Positions 8,902 through 18,096 of a stretch of 49,050 nt of DNA are shown here, in pieces. The translations under genes were made by a program, and so were the position numbers. Numbering within the stretch: the first letter of the stretch is position 1; every line of letters begins with the position of its first letter. Origin of the DNA: an uncultured Bacteroidota bacterium. Its GTDB lineage: Bacteria > Bacteroidota > Bacteroidia > Bacteroidales > F082. The stretch is from the NCBI GenBank assembly GCA_937912115.1, contig CALDOI010000106.1:1-49050 (forward strand), given 5' to 3'. The notes under the pieces are model-generated. The model ran no database searches. It was not told the DNA's origin and was given only the letters and a program-made list of their open reading frames with translations.

Positions 8902-10128
8902 ATGAAAGGTAAATTCAGTATTCTTACAAAGCCTGAAACACACCGCATACTATATATTCTACTATTAATAGCCACTCCGTTTTTACTACTTCAAAACTAC
9001 CTTCAGTCGGTGATAGGTGAATTATCAAATCTAACATATGCTGTTGGCAATTTTGACATTCCTGTTACAGTAACAATTGCTATTATTGGAGTAGTTGTTA
9101 TTCTTTCTTTTTCTTTTCACAAACTCAACCGCATTAGATTAATTAGCTGGTTTGTGGTTCTACTACTGTTTTGGATAGGCCAAAAATCGACCGACTATTA
9201 TTTCAATCACAAGTTTTATGAATTACAATATAATTGGCATTATTTTGCATATGCAATTTTTGCTTATTTGAATTACAGAGCTTTATCATTAAAAAACGCA
9301 CCATCACAAAAAATTATACTGCTAACATTTATATCGGCTTTGGCAGCTTCTACATTGGATGAATTTTTACAAATGCCGCTTTCGAATCGCATATTTGACG
9401 TGGGTGATATCTCAAAGGATTTATGGGGAACAATGATTGGATTATTCATTATATATTTCATCCTTGAAAATGGAAGTATTTTAATTAATGGATGGAAAAT
9501 CAGGCAATCCAAACTTAAAGACTATTTCAAAAACCCATTATCATTATTGATACTTCTTTTTATCCTTGCATATATTTTCATGGTGATTGCATCTTTACTC
9601 ACCGAAACCACATTCATTTTATCCACTATTCTTATTACAATATTAATTTTTGGGGTAGTTTTACTAACCATCCACTTAACTCAATACAAATTATCACGAA
9701 ATATCATAATTGTAATTATATCAGTAGTATTTGTTACTCAAGGGTATTACATAAATAAATATTTTAATGATAATATTGTAAGTACAAGTAATAATATTCT
9801 GATTTACAAAGGAATCCCTATTATATATTTTGATGTATTAATTTATCCCGATGGCCTGTTAAGGTTAGTTGATAAGAAAAAAGTATTCAACCAAAGAGAC
9901 CAGGAAACAATTTTCGATGTATGTGATAATATTATAGTTTTTGGAACCGGGGGTGATGGAACAGGAGGTAAGGGTTTCCCCCTGATAGATGAAACACAAT
10001 TTGTTTTTAACGAAACAAATAATCAGGGGATTCAGATTATTCTTCAAAAAAACAATGACGCGTGTGATACTTATAATCGGCTGAAAGCCGAAGGCAAGAA
10101 ACCTGCATTAATTTATCACAATAACTAA
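8902..10128 (+). CDS. VanZ-like membrane protein with C-terminal Mth938-like domain
   Basis: The 408-residue protein has two parts. Residues about 15-190 resemble the VanZ family: several membrane helices, HYFAYAIFAYLNYRAL, then TLDEFLQMPLSNRIFDVGDI with the acidic pair D153-E154 and Q157, followed by DLWGTMIG. More helices follow at about 212-232, 238-258 and 267-283. The soluble C-terminus (about 300-408) resembles the Mth938/DUF498 fold: FDVLIYPDGLLRLV, DNIIVFGTGG, then GIQIILQKNNDACDTYNRL and GKKPALIYH. I know of no characterised protein with this pairing. No function is assigned; VanZ homologues are linked to glycopeptide resistance. It overlaps nothing and is followed 6 bp later by a TPR gene. 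Confidence 0.75.
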   Translation: MKGKFSILTKPETHRILYILLLIATPFLLLQNYLQSVIGELSNLTYAVGNFDIPVTVTIAIIGVVVILSFSFHKLNRIRLISWFVVLLLFWIGQKSTDYYFNHKFYELQYNWHYFAYAIFAYLNYRALSLKNAPSQKIILLTFISALAASTLDEFLQMPLSNRIFDVGDISKDLWGTMIGLFIIYFILENGSILINGWKIRQSKLKDYFKNPLSLLILLFILAYIFMVIASLLTETTFILSTILITILIFGVVLLTIHLTQYKLSRNIIIVIISVVFVTQGYYINKYFNDNIVSTSNNILIYKGIPIIYFDVLIYPDGLLRLVDKKKVFNQRDQETIFDVCDNIIVFGTGGDGTGGKGFPLIDETQFVFNETNNQGIQIILQKNNDACDTYNRLKAEGKKPALIYHNN

Positions 10129-10134
10129 ACAGTC

Positions 10135-10995
10135 ATGAAAATAAATACTGTAATAACATATTTCATTTTTTCTGTTTGGGGAATATTATTGGTAATGGGC
10201 GCATTAACTATAATTGGTCCTGATTGGTTAGTAGAGTTATCACATCCTGGTAAAAATGTTGAGGCTATCAGTATAAAAAACGCCGGGGATACATATCTAA
10301 AATCAAATAAATATAATGAAGCAATACAGCAATATACTAAGGCATTAAAAATTGTTCCGGATTTGAAAAGTGCCATTGCTAACCTTGGTGTCGCGTATCA
10401 AAAAACCGGAAATTACAACAAAGCAATTATATCATTTAATTATTTGCTAACACTAAACCCAGAATTTCCAGGTGTTGTTTACTATAATCTTGGTGAAATT
10501 TTTGAAAAAATGGAGCAACCCGAAAAAGCTCTTGAAAGCTATTTATTAGCTGCAGATACCTCAGCTTTTCCAGAAAAATCCTATCAGAAAGCAGGACATA
10601 TTTATATGGGGCAAAGGGAATGGAATAATGCTATAATAAATTTCAAACTGGCAATTGATAATCGCCAAACAATTGAAAATTCGTACAAAGGCATGTTGCT
10701 GACTTATCAAAAAGCTTATTCCGATACTACTGATACATATCAAGAAATAAGTAATATTCTTACGACAAAAAGCTATTTATCTCATTTAAATGAATACGAT
10801 GAAAAGATTTTTAACAAACAACTAAACCAGGAAGTAAACCTGGCAAAGACTTATAATAACATTGGATATTGTTTAGCCATGCAGGAAAAATATAAGGAAG
10901 CTCAAGAATACCTGAATATTGCTTTACAAATTTATCCTTCATACACTGAAGCAAAAAATAATCTTAAAGTTGTTGATAACAAGCTAGTTGAATAG
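10135..10995 (+). CDS. Membrane-anchored TPR protein
   Basis: This 286-residue protein has one N-terminal membrane helix or uncleaved signal (about 7-30, containing FSVWGILLVMGALTIIG), then TPR units from about residue 48: AGDTYLKSNKYNEAIQQYTK, NLGVAYQKTGNYNKAIISF, YYNLGEIFEKMEQPEKALES, and a last unit near 238-275 (NIGYCLAMQEKYKEAQEYL). The repeats should face the periplasm and bind partner proteins. It starts 6 bp after the VanZ-like gene and is almost certainly cotranscribed with it, so the partner may be that membrane protein. Specific function unknown. Confidence 0.82.
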   Translation: MKINTVITYFIFSVWGILLVMGALTIIGPDWLVELSHPGKNVEAISIKNAGDTYLKSNKYNEAIQQYTKALKIVPDLKSAIANLGVAYQKTGNYNKAIISFNYLLTLNPEFPGVVYYNLGEIFEKMEQPEKALESYLLAADTSAFPEKSYQKAGHIYMGQREWNNAIINFKLAIDNRQTIENSYKGMLLTYQKAYSDTTDTYQEISNILTTKSYLSHLNEYDEKIFNKQLNQEVNLAKTYNNIGYCLAMQEKYKEAQEYLNIALQIYPSYTEAKNNLKVVDNKLVE

Positions 10996-11063
10996 TATAC
11001 ATCTCATTTTTTAAACTCAATTATCAGGGTTTTCTAATATTTACAACAACCCGTTAGTTGCCA

Positions 11064-11729
11064 CTAAAATCCAGCATATATACCGAAATTAACCATCCCG
11101 GCATATCCATAACCCATTTCAACAAAACCACCAATTTGCTTGCCAAATGTAATTCCGAAAGCAATAACCTCATATGCGAAATACAACCGCTGTTCCGATT
11201 TATTCAATAGATCATCGTATTCCGGATTGGAGACTTTGTCAAACTTTAAATTATATTGAGATACTCCAGCTGAAATTCCGGCATAAAGTTTAATAAATTC
11301 TTTATCAACGTAAATGAAATTCAGGTCAGCCATTCCTGTAATATATGAGATGTTCCAATCTGCACTGAAGTTATGACCTCCATTGAAAGCTAAAGTACCA
11401 TCATGTTTATATCTAACATATGATCCTCTAATCCCTAATGCAATATTTGGGTTTATCAAATACTTATACCTGAGTTCAAGGACTGGAATATTTTGTGTAG
11501 AATTAACGCTACCCACCCATATTTCATCATTGGGATATAGGTTTTTAAATTCCTCCTTTATGAAGGTATCCCCAAAGTCGCGGAAACCTTGTCTTGTTAA
11601 TACGCCTGATCCAAAACTGACATAATTATTCCACTGCGGTTCATCACCCGAAACTTTAGCTGAACTCTCTTGTGCATTTGCTGAAATTGCTATGGCAATT
11701 AGCAATAATAAAACTGTAAACTTTTTCAT
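11064..11729 (-). CDS. Outer-membrane beta-barrel protein candidate
   Basis: The 221-residue product has a clear signal peptide (MKKFTVLLLLIAIAISANAQ). The remainder alternates aromatic and polar residues in strand-like segments (VLELRYKYLINPNIALGIRG, IKLYAGISAGVSQYNLKF) and ends in GYGYAGMVNFGIYAGF, with a terminal aromatic residue typical of outer-membrane barrels. The size suits an eight-stranded barrel of the OmpW/OmpX/PorT-like kind common in Bacteroidetes. It stands alone between convergent and divergent neighbours, and no ligand or function can be assigned. Confidence 0.7.
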   Translation of the reverse strand: MKKFTVLLLLIAIAISANAQESSAKVSGDEPQWNNYVSFGSGVLTRQGFRDFGDTFIKEEFKNLYPNDEIWVGSVNSTQNIPVLELRYKYLINPNIALGIRGSYVRYKHDGTLAFNGGHNFSADWNISYITGMADLNFIYVDKEFIKLYAGISAGVSQYNLKFDKVSNPEYDDLLNKSEQRLYFAYEVIAFGITFGKQIGGFVEMGYGYAGMVNFGIYAGF

Positions 11730-11975
11730 GATATTTTTGATTTAAAGTTAATATTGATAAAATATGAATTTTATAACTTTTTGTTTAGGCTACAACTAAG
11801 TAAATATCAGTAAAGATATTAATAAATATATTAATGGCAAAACAACTAAACTATACATTATTGAAAACCCATAATCTATTATCTGCTTCCGAATGAAATT
11901 CCAATTATAGTTATTCGTGATAAAAGGAGGTTGTTTATTGTACATTTTTCTTATTTTCACATCGTCAAAATAGCT

Positions 11976-13955
11976 ATGATGAGGCTTATAATTTCACTTT
12001 TTATTTTCAGTATATTTTCAGTAATCAGTTTAGTTGTTCATTCTCAAAATTTAGTTGTTCTAAATAATGAGAATATTGAGTTAACACTTCCACATATTGT
12101 AGTACAAAATGTTAGTCAGGATATTTTCATATTAATATTAAATAAAGAAATCGCCGACAGCCTTAACTACAAACACCTAGATGTACTGATATCCGGTAAA
12201 AAAATATCCACACAAATAAAAGATGGGTTAATAACACTTCCTTATTCATTTGAAAAAAAAGAAATCCTAACAATTAGCATTGGAAATTTCACACATTCAG
12301 AACCGGTTAACCCTATTCCATTATGGATGTCTATCTTGCCTCCGTTAATTGCAATATTTATAGCACTTATAATACGTGAAGTTTACACTGCTCTTTTTAT
12401 GGGCATTTGGGTTGGAACAGCAATTATTTACTATTATAAAGGTTCGATAATTATTGTAGCTGTTTTTAAAGGATTCCTTGCAATACTAGATACTTACATT
12501 ATTCAATCGCTAAACAACAGCGGACATTTGGCTATCATTCTTTTTTCGATGATTATTGCAGCAACAGTAAGTTTAATCTCGAAAAACGGCGGGATGAAAG
12601 GAGTTGTAAACCGCTTGTCAAAATATGCCACAAGTCCACGATCCGGCTCATTTATCACCTGGCTTATGGGGATAATAATTTTTTTCGATGATTATGCAAA
12701 CACGCTTGTTGTTGGAAATACCATGCGTCCACTTGCCGACAAATTACGAATATCACGTGAGAAACTTTCTTATATCATCGATTCTACTGCAGCTCCTGTT
12801 GCTTCTGTAGCATTTGTAACAACATGGATTGGAGCCGAGTTATCATACATACAGGATGGTATTAATACCCTAAATCTCAACGAATCTGCTTATGGTGTGT
12901 TCTTTAACTCACTTGCATATTCATATTATCCTTTTTTTACATTGGGTTTTATTCTAATACTAATTTGGAAAAAAGTTGATTTTGGGCCGATGTTAAAGGC
13001 CGAAAGAAATGCTCGCCAATACGGATCTTCGTCTTCCCATAATATTTCCATCGACTCTGATATTGCTGATGATATGTTGGAGGAGCTATCTGCTAAAGAG
13101 GGAATTACACCCCGCAGTTTTAACGCCGTAATTCCGGTATTAGTTATTATTTTTGGAACTCTATCCGGGTTACTCTACACTGGCTGGAACCAGGAAGTTT
13201 GGAACAACAATACATTGGGTTTCTTCGAAAAGCTTTCAGAAACTATTGGAAGTGCCGATTCATATATTGCACTATTATGGGCATCGTTGGGGAGTTTATT
13301 TACAGCAATTACACTAACATTATCCCAACGACTGTTATCACTTAAAGATTCGGTTGAAAGTATCATTAAGGGGTTTAAAACCATGCTCCCAGCAATAATG
13401 ATACTAACACTAGCTTGGTCGGTTGCATTGATTACTGAACATATGCATACTGCAAACTTCATTTCGGGTTTGTTAACAGAGGCTTCTGTATCTCCATATT
13501 TACTGCCGGTAATCACATTTATAATTTCTGCACTTGTTTCATTTTCTACAGGTAGTTCCTGGGGAACCATGGCAATACTTTATCCTCTGATATTACCCTC
13601 AGGATGGTTGTTGGCAGAAAACGCAGGCCTCGATTATGAAACAATACTTTCAATCTTTCACAATATTGCAGCGGCAGTGCTAACAGGGTCAGTACTTGGT
13701 GATCATTGCTCTCCTATATCTGACACAACAATATTAAGCTCACTGGCAACCTCATGTCCTCATATTGAGCATGTTCGAACTCAGCTACCATATGCATTAA
13801 CAACTGGTGCTGTGGCAATAGTATTAGGAACTTTACCTGCTTCCTTTGGCATCTCACCTTGGATACTTTTCCCCCTTGGTTTTGTTGGTTTATATTTGGT
13901 TATTCACTTCATAGGTAAACCTGCCGATAAGTTGAAAAGTGAATATGAAAAGTAG
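11976..13955 (+). CDS. NhaC-family Na+/H+ antiporter
   Basis: The product is a polytopic antiporter of the NhaC family, exchanging Na+ for H+ (some relatives move organic acids or amino acids). Diagnostic segments are FFDDYANTLVVGNTMRPLAD, DSTAAPVASVAFVTTWIG, SFSTGSSWGTMAILYPLILP and TGSVLGDHCSPISDTTILSS. It has an N-terminal addition: a signal-like segment (FSIFSVISLVVHSQ) and about 80 strand-rich, presumably periplasmic residues before the first transport helix. The reading frame extends back to a TTG at 11931 next to AAAGGAGG; I prefer the ATG at 11976 (659 residues) because it gives a normal signal peptide, and an SD touching its start codon would not work. Ion specificity is inferred. 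Confidence 0.85.
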   Translation: MMRLIISLFIFSIFSVISLVVHSQNLVVLNNENIELTLPHIVVQNVSQDIFILILNKEIADSLNYKHLDVLISGKKISTQIKDGLITLPYSFEKKEILTISIGNFTHSEPVNPIPLWMSILPPLIAIFIALIIREVYTALFMGIWVGTAIIYYYKGSIIIVAVFKGFLAILDTYIIQSLNNSGHLAIILFSMIIAATVSLISKNGGMKGVVNRLSKYATSPRSGSFITWLMGIIIFFDDYANTLVVGNTMRPLADKLRISREKLSYIIDSTAAPVASVAFVTTWIGAELSYIQDGINTLNLNESAYGVFFNSLAYSYYPFFTLGFILILIWKKVDFGPMLKAERNARQYGSSSSHNISIDSDIADDMLEELSAKEGITPRSFNAVIPVLVIIFGTLSGLLYTGWNQEVWNNNTLGFFEKLSETIGSADSYIALLWASLGSLFTAITLTLSQRLLSLKDSVESIIKGFKTMLPAIMILTLAWSVALITEHMHTANFISGLLTEASVSPYLLPVITFIISALVSFSTGSSWGTMAILYPLILPSGWLLAENAGLDYETILSIFHNIAAAVLTGSVLGDHCSPISDTTILSSLATSCPHIEHVRTQLPYALTTGAVAIVLGTLPASFGISPWILFPLGFVGLYLVIHFIGKPADKLKSEYEK

Positions 13956-14052
13956 AGAGTCTGAAGTTTTGAACAATATTACTTTTTTATAATTTTTGAA
14001 GCAACTAATTTTAACAATTTTACGTCATTAACAAGATGAAGAGTTTGAAACC

Positions 14053-14060
14053 TACATTTG
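14053..14060 (+). promoter_or_regulatory. Candidate -7 box for the PKD/T9SS protein
   Basis: TACATTTG matches the Bacteroidetes -7 consensus and ends 22 bp before the ATG at 14083. No TTG lies at the proper -33 distance. Confidence 0.45.
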
Positions 14061-14082
14061 TTACTGCTATAGTTTGCAATAA

Positions 14083-15537
14083 ATGATTATGAATTGGATA
14101 AAAACAATAATTACAATTCTATTATTATGGCTGGCTTCTATCGTTAACTGTCAGAATTGTGAAACACTTTTTGATTTAAGTACCTGGACTAAACAAGGAA
14201 CACCTCTTGCATATTGGAAAATCATAAGCCCAACTCAAGTAATTGATACTACATGGCTTTTCCCAGCCACATTTTTCGTTAGTCCTAACGAGATGATAAA
14301 TGTAAAGATAAGGGGAACAGTGATGGTAACTAAAGATACTGATGATGATTTCATAGGATTAGTGTTTGGATATAAAACACCAACTCAATTGGATGAAAAT
14401 AACACATATAACTTTTACTTATTCGATTGGAAATCTGATAAAGATGGCTCAAGTACTTCAAATTCACATGCGGGTTTTCGACTTTCATATTACAACGGTT
14501 ATTTTACCAGAGACGATCAACACAAGTATTTTGAAGGAGCTGTACACAATCCCCCATTAAGAAGTCTACTTAAAACAAAATATGGTTATGATCTGAGATG
14601 GGAACCAACTATTGAATATGAACTTGAATTACTCTATACATCAAACACAATTCAGGTTTCAGTTGACAGCACATTAATTTTTGAGTTGGAAGGTAGTTTC
14701 AGTACAGGAAAGTTTGGGTTCTATTGTATGTCGCAGGCTTATGTTACTTTCAAAGACTTCACTTACCAACAATCCATCAATTTTTATCCTTCGCAAGAAT
14801 CAGCCTGTATAAATCAAAATATACTTTTCTATCCATACGATCAATATTCTGGTAACCTGCCAAATTTTATTAATACCATATCTTGGGATTTTGGCGATGG
14901 AACAACAAGCACCGAAACAATTCCATCACATTCATATGATATAAGTGGTACTTATGATGTCAAATTATTCGTACTAAAAGATGATGGTTGTGAAGATACA
15001 ATAATAAAAAATGTGACTATTTATGCGGATCCAATTGTTGATCTTGGAAATGATATTGAAATGCCAGCTTGTTCAACACTTATTCTGGAAGCTGCAAATC
15101 CCGGATCATCATATTTATGGTCAACAGGTGAAACAACGGAGACTATCGAGTTGATAAATGTTCCAAAGGACACAGCAGTATGGGTGGTGGTTAGCAAATA
15201 TGGATGTACAGGTAGTGACACAGTGCTAATAAAGGTTGAAGAGATTCAATACCAGCTATATTTTCCCAATGCATTTACTCCTAACAACGATGGAAAAAAT
15301 GACCTATTTGCACCCGTTGGTCGTACCGATAATGTTGCCATATATCAACTTGTAATTTATAACAGATGGGGGCAACAAGTATTTGAATCATCAAACCCTG
15401 ATGTTGGTTGGGATGGCAAATACAATGGCAATTTGTCAACAATTGGCACATATATTTATAAAGTTTCCTACCGCATAGAAAACTGTAGTGGAAAAGAAGA
15501 TTATTCCAAGTTAACAACCCTAACCCTTATTAACTGA
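14083..15537 (+). CDS. T9SS-secreted PKD-domain protein (type B sorting domain)
   Basis: This 484-residue exported protein has a signal peptide ending near VNCQ. It is followed by a jelly-roll, LamG-like region (about 25-235; for example FIGLVFGYKTPTQL and GSFSTGKFGFYCMSQ) and a PKD domain (about 250-312) with the typical ISWDFGDGTTSTE and YDVKLFVLKDDG. The end (about 390-484) is the gliding-motility C-terminal domain used as a type B T9SS sorting signal: YFPNAFTPNNDGKNDLFAP, YNRWGQQVFES, GTYIYKVSY. It should be exported through the type IX system to the cell surface or medium, with a carbohydrate-binding or adhesive role inferred from the domains. It converges on the hypD gene across a repeat-filled gap. 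Confidence 0.88.
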   Translation: MIMNWIKTIITILLLWLASIVNCQNCETLFDLSTWTKQGTPLAYWKIISPTQVIDTTWLFPATFFVSPNEMINVKIRGTVMVTKDTDDDFIGLVFGYKTPTQLDENNTYNFYLFDWKSDKDGSSTSNSHAGFRLSYYNGYFTRDDQHKYFEGAVHNPPLRSLLKTKYGYDLRWEPTIEYELELLYTSNTIQVSVDSTLIFELEGSFSTGKFGFYCMSQAYVTFKDFTYQQSINFYPSQESACINQNILFYPYDQYSGNLPNFINTISWDFGDGTTSTETIPSHSYDISGTYDVKLFVLKDDGCEDTIIKNVTIYADPIVDLGNDIEMPACSTLILEAANPGSSYLWSTGETTETIELINVPKDTAVWVVVSKYGCTGSDTVLIKVEEIQYQLYFPNAFTPNNDGKNDLFAPVGRTDNVAIYQLVIYNRWGQQVFESSNPDVGWDGKYNGNLSTIGTYIYKVSYRIENCSGKEDYSKLTTLTLIN

Positions 15538-15545
15538 CTTTTTTT

Positions 15546-15704
15546 GGATTATTGGTTATTGGAGAATTGGTCACTGGATAATTGGTCATTGGTGGTCATT
15601 GGTGGTCATTGGTGGTCATTGTTCCAACCTTCCATTCTTCCAGCACTCCAACACTCCATCCTTCCAAGCATCCATCCTTCCATTCTTCCAATACTCCATT
15701 CCCC
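15546..15704. repeat. G/T-rich and C/T-rich short repeats between convergent genes
   Basis: The left half has degenerate ATTGGTTATTGG-type units, ending in three perfect tandem copies of the 10-mer GGTGGTCATT (15591-15620). The right half (15621-15704) switches to units like CCATTCTTCCA, ACACTCCA and CCATCCTTCCA. Because TTGG-type units precede CCAA-type units, the two halves can pair imperfectly as a long hairpin. It lies exactly between the stops of two convergent genes, so a two-way terminator role is possible. A 69-codon reading frame across it is low-complexity and not a gene. Confidence 0.7.
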
Positions 15705-15708
15705 AAAA

Positions 15709-18072
15709 TCAATACTCCTTATGCTCCGATCTTCTTATAATCTCTTCCTGTAACTCGTCACCTAAATCATTAAAATAATCACTATAGCCGGCAACCCTTA
15801 CAATTAAATCTTTATGATTTTCCGGATGTTTCTGTGCTTCGCGTAATTGCTTGGCAGTAACAACATTAAACTGGATATGATGACCATCCATTCTAAAATA
15901 AGCCCGAATCAACGACACCAGCGAATCTAAGCCTTTTTCATCTTCCAATAATGCAGGGGTGAACTTTTGGTTAAGTAGTGTTCCTCCTGTTTTAAGATGA
16001 TCTATTTTTGATGCTGACTTGATAACTGCAGAAGGCCCTTTTCTGTCAGCACCCTGAAATGGGGATATGCCCTCTGATAAGGGTTTATGTGCTAATCTGC
16101 CATCAGGAGTAGCTCCTGTTACACTGCCGAAATACACGTGAGAAGTGGTGGGCAACATGTTTATGCGAAAATGTCCTCCTTTTGTATTTGGCCTACCATC
16201 AACAGCATCAAGAAAAATATTGAATATTGAGGTGGCCTGTTCATCTGCATAATCATTATCATTACCATATTTGGGAGTATGGTTAACCAGATTATTTCTT
16301 AACTCAATATGATCTTTAAAATTACTAATCGTGGCTTTAAGCAATTCGCCAAAGCTTACATTTTTCTCATCAAATACATTATACTTTATCGATGTTAGAA
16401 TATCTGTAAGGCTTCCCAGTCCGACGCCTTGTATATAGCTTGTGTTATACCGGGCACCACCATTATTATAATCAGTTCCGCTACTAATACAATCGTCGAT
16501 TAACAATGACAAAAATGGAACAGGAAGATTCTCTGCAAAAATCCTATCGATAATATTTGTGCCTTTTACTTTTATATCAACAAAGTACTTAACCTGTTTG
16601 GCCATTGCATCCAATATCTGATCAAAAGAATCAAATTTGGACATGTCACCAGTGCTTAATCCTACCTTTTTCCCTGTTAACGGATCGACACCATTGTGCA
16701 TTGCCAGCTCGAAAATTTTAACAAGATTGAAATAACCGGTAAGGATATAACTTTCGGTTCCAAAAGCACCAGTTTCTACACACCCACTTGCTCCACCATT
16801 TCGTGCATCTTCGAGACTTTTCCCCTGATATAGCAATTGTTGAATTATGGCATCAGTATTAAATATAGATGGTTGCCCGAATCCTGTTTTCACAATTCGT
16901 GCGGTTCGCTTAAGAAACCTGTTGGGGCTTTTTTTGCTTACCTGTACCATCGAACTTGGCTGAAGAAGACGCATTTCCTCAATCACGTCAAGGATAATAT
17001 ATGTTAATTCATTTACTGCATCACTACCATCAGCTTTAACACCTCCCAGATTGATTAGTGAGAAATCGGTGTAAGTGCTGCTTTCTTTGGCAGTCACACC
17101 TATTTTTGGAGGTGCAGGATGATTATTAAACTTCACCCAAAACGATTCAAGCAACTCAATTGCCCCCTCAATGGTTAGTGTACCTTCATCAATTTCTTTG
17201 CAATAAAATGGATACAAATGCTGATCCAACCGGCCAGGATTGAAGCTATCCCATGGATTTACTTCGGTGATTACTCCAATGTGAATAAACCAATAATGTT
17301 GCAATGCTTCATGAAAAGTTTGTGGTGCATTGGCCGGAACATTCCTGCAAATTGAAGCCATCTTCATCAGTTCAATTTTCCGGTCTTCATCTGTTTCAGA
17401 TTGTGCAAGCAACTCCAGTTCACCGGCATTACGATAGGCAAAATTTATTATAGCATTGGCACTAACTTCCATTGCCTTAAGTTCTTCCCTTTTATTATAT
17501 GCATCTTCATCATTAAAAAAATCAAGATTTGAAATCCCAATTCGGATTTGTTGAATGAGCTCCATGAATCCTGTTTTAAACATTTTTGGGCCAAGCACAG
17601 TATGTCCCGGGGCGCGTTGTTCCTGAAACTCTGTAAAAACACCGGCTTCATACGCATCAATCCAATTGCGGTCTAAATTGTTGAATATCTTTTCACGGTT
17701 TGTTTTACCAGTCCAGAAGGGTATCACAATATCTTTATATGCTTTCCGTACTTCATCACTTGATTTAAACCACACTTTGGGTCGGGAATGGAGTATTTCC
17801 AGATCTTCAAGCGAATGTAGATTAATTTCGGGATATGTGGGTACAGATTTTGGTTTAGGCCCGCGTTCGCCTACAATCAGTTCATCATCAACAATGCAAA
17901 TTGATTTATTATTTAGGATATGGTCAAAGGCCAGTGCTCTTCTCATGGGAACACTCACCTGCTGACAAAGGTCACTCTTGTAAAATTCCGTGACAAGTAA
18001 AGCTCTTTCGGCAGATATTTGTGGTATGGCGCTTTGGCTTTTTTCTCTTAACCTTGTTATTCTTTCGTTCAT
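15709..18072 (-). CDS. hypD: Glycyl radical enzyme, trans-4-hydroxy-L-proline dehydratase
   Basis: The 787-residue protein is a glycyl radical enzyme. The C-terminal radical motif is RVAGYSDYF (radical on G762); the thiyl cysteine is C431 in GASGCVETG with the catalytic acid E433. Length, whole-chain similarity and spacing match HypD, which removes water from trans-4-hydroxy-L-proline to give pyrroline-5-carboxylate. The residues I recall at the characterised HypD active site (F152, H160, D278, S334, F340, C434, E436, Y450, G765) are all found here three positions earlier: F149, H157, D275, S331, F337, C431, E433, Y447, G762. Its activase gene is 24 bp upstream in the same operon. No pyrroline-5-carboxylate reductase gene is nearby. 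A related dehydratase with another substrate is the main alternative. Confidence 0.87.
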   Translation of the reverse strand: MNERITRLREKSQSAIPQISAERALLVTEFYKSDLCQQVSVPMRRALAFDHILNNKSICIVDDELIVGERGPKPKSVPTYPEINLHSLEDLEILHSRPKVWFKSSDEVRKAYKDIVIPFWTGKTNREKIFNNLDRNWIDAYEAGVFTEFQEQRAPGHTVLGPKMFKTGFMELIQQIRIGISNLDFFNDEDAYNKREELKAMEVSANAIINFAYRNAGELELLAQSETDEDRKIELMKMASICRNVPANAPQTFHEALQHYWFIHIGVITEVNPWDSFNPGRLDQHLYPFYCKEIDEGTLTIEGAIELLESFWVKFNNHPAPPKIGVTAKESSTYTDFSLINLGGVKADGSDAVNELTYIILDVIEEMRLLQPSSMVQVSKKSPNRFLKRTARIVKTGFGQPSIFNTDAIIQQLLYQGKSLEDARNGGASGCVETGAFGTESYILTGYFNLVKIFELAMHNGVDPLTGKKVGLSTGDMSKFDSFDQILDAMAKQVKYFVDIKVKGTNIIDRIFAENLPVPFLSLLIDDCISSGTDYNNGGARYNTSYIQGVGLGSLTDILTSIKYNVFDEKNVSFGELLKATISNFKDHIELRNNLVNHTPKYGNDNDYADEQATSIFNIFLDAVDGRPNTKGGHFRINMLPTTSHVYFGSVTGATPDGRLAHKPLSEGISPFQGADRKGPSAVIKSASKIDHLKTGGTLLNQKFTPALLEDEKGLDSLVSLIRAYFRMDGHHIQFNVVTAKQLREAQKHPENHKDLIVRVAGYSDYFNDLGDELQEEIIRRSEHKEY

Positions 18073-18096
18073 CTTAATGATTTTTTAATACAGAAA

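Noticed and set aside
11931-11975. TTG start with adjacent AAAGGAGG for the antiporter
   Set aside because: The SD-like run touches the TTG with no spacing, and the added 15 residues would precede a good signal peptide that begins at the ATG.
15544-15753. A 69-codon plus-strand reading frame across the repeats
   Set aside because: It is low-complexity translation of short repeats (WSLVVIGGHWWSL and SILPSIHPSILP-like), overlaps the hypD 3' end and has no start signals.
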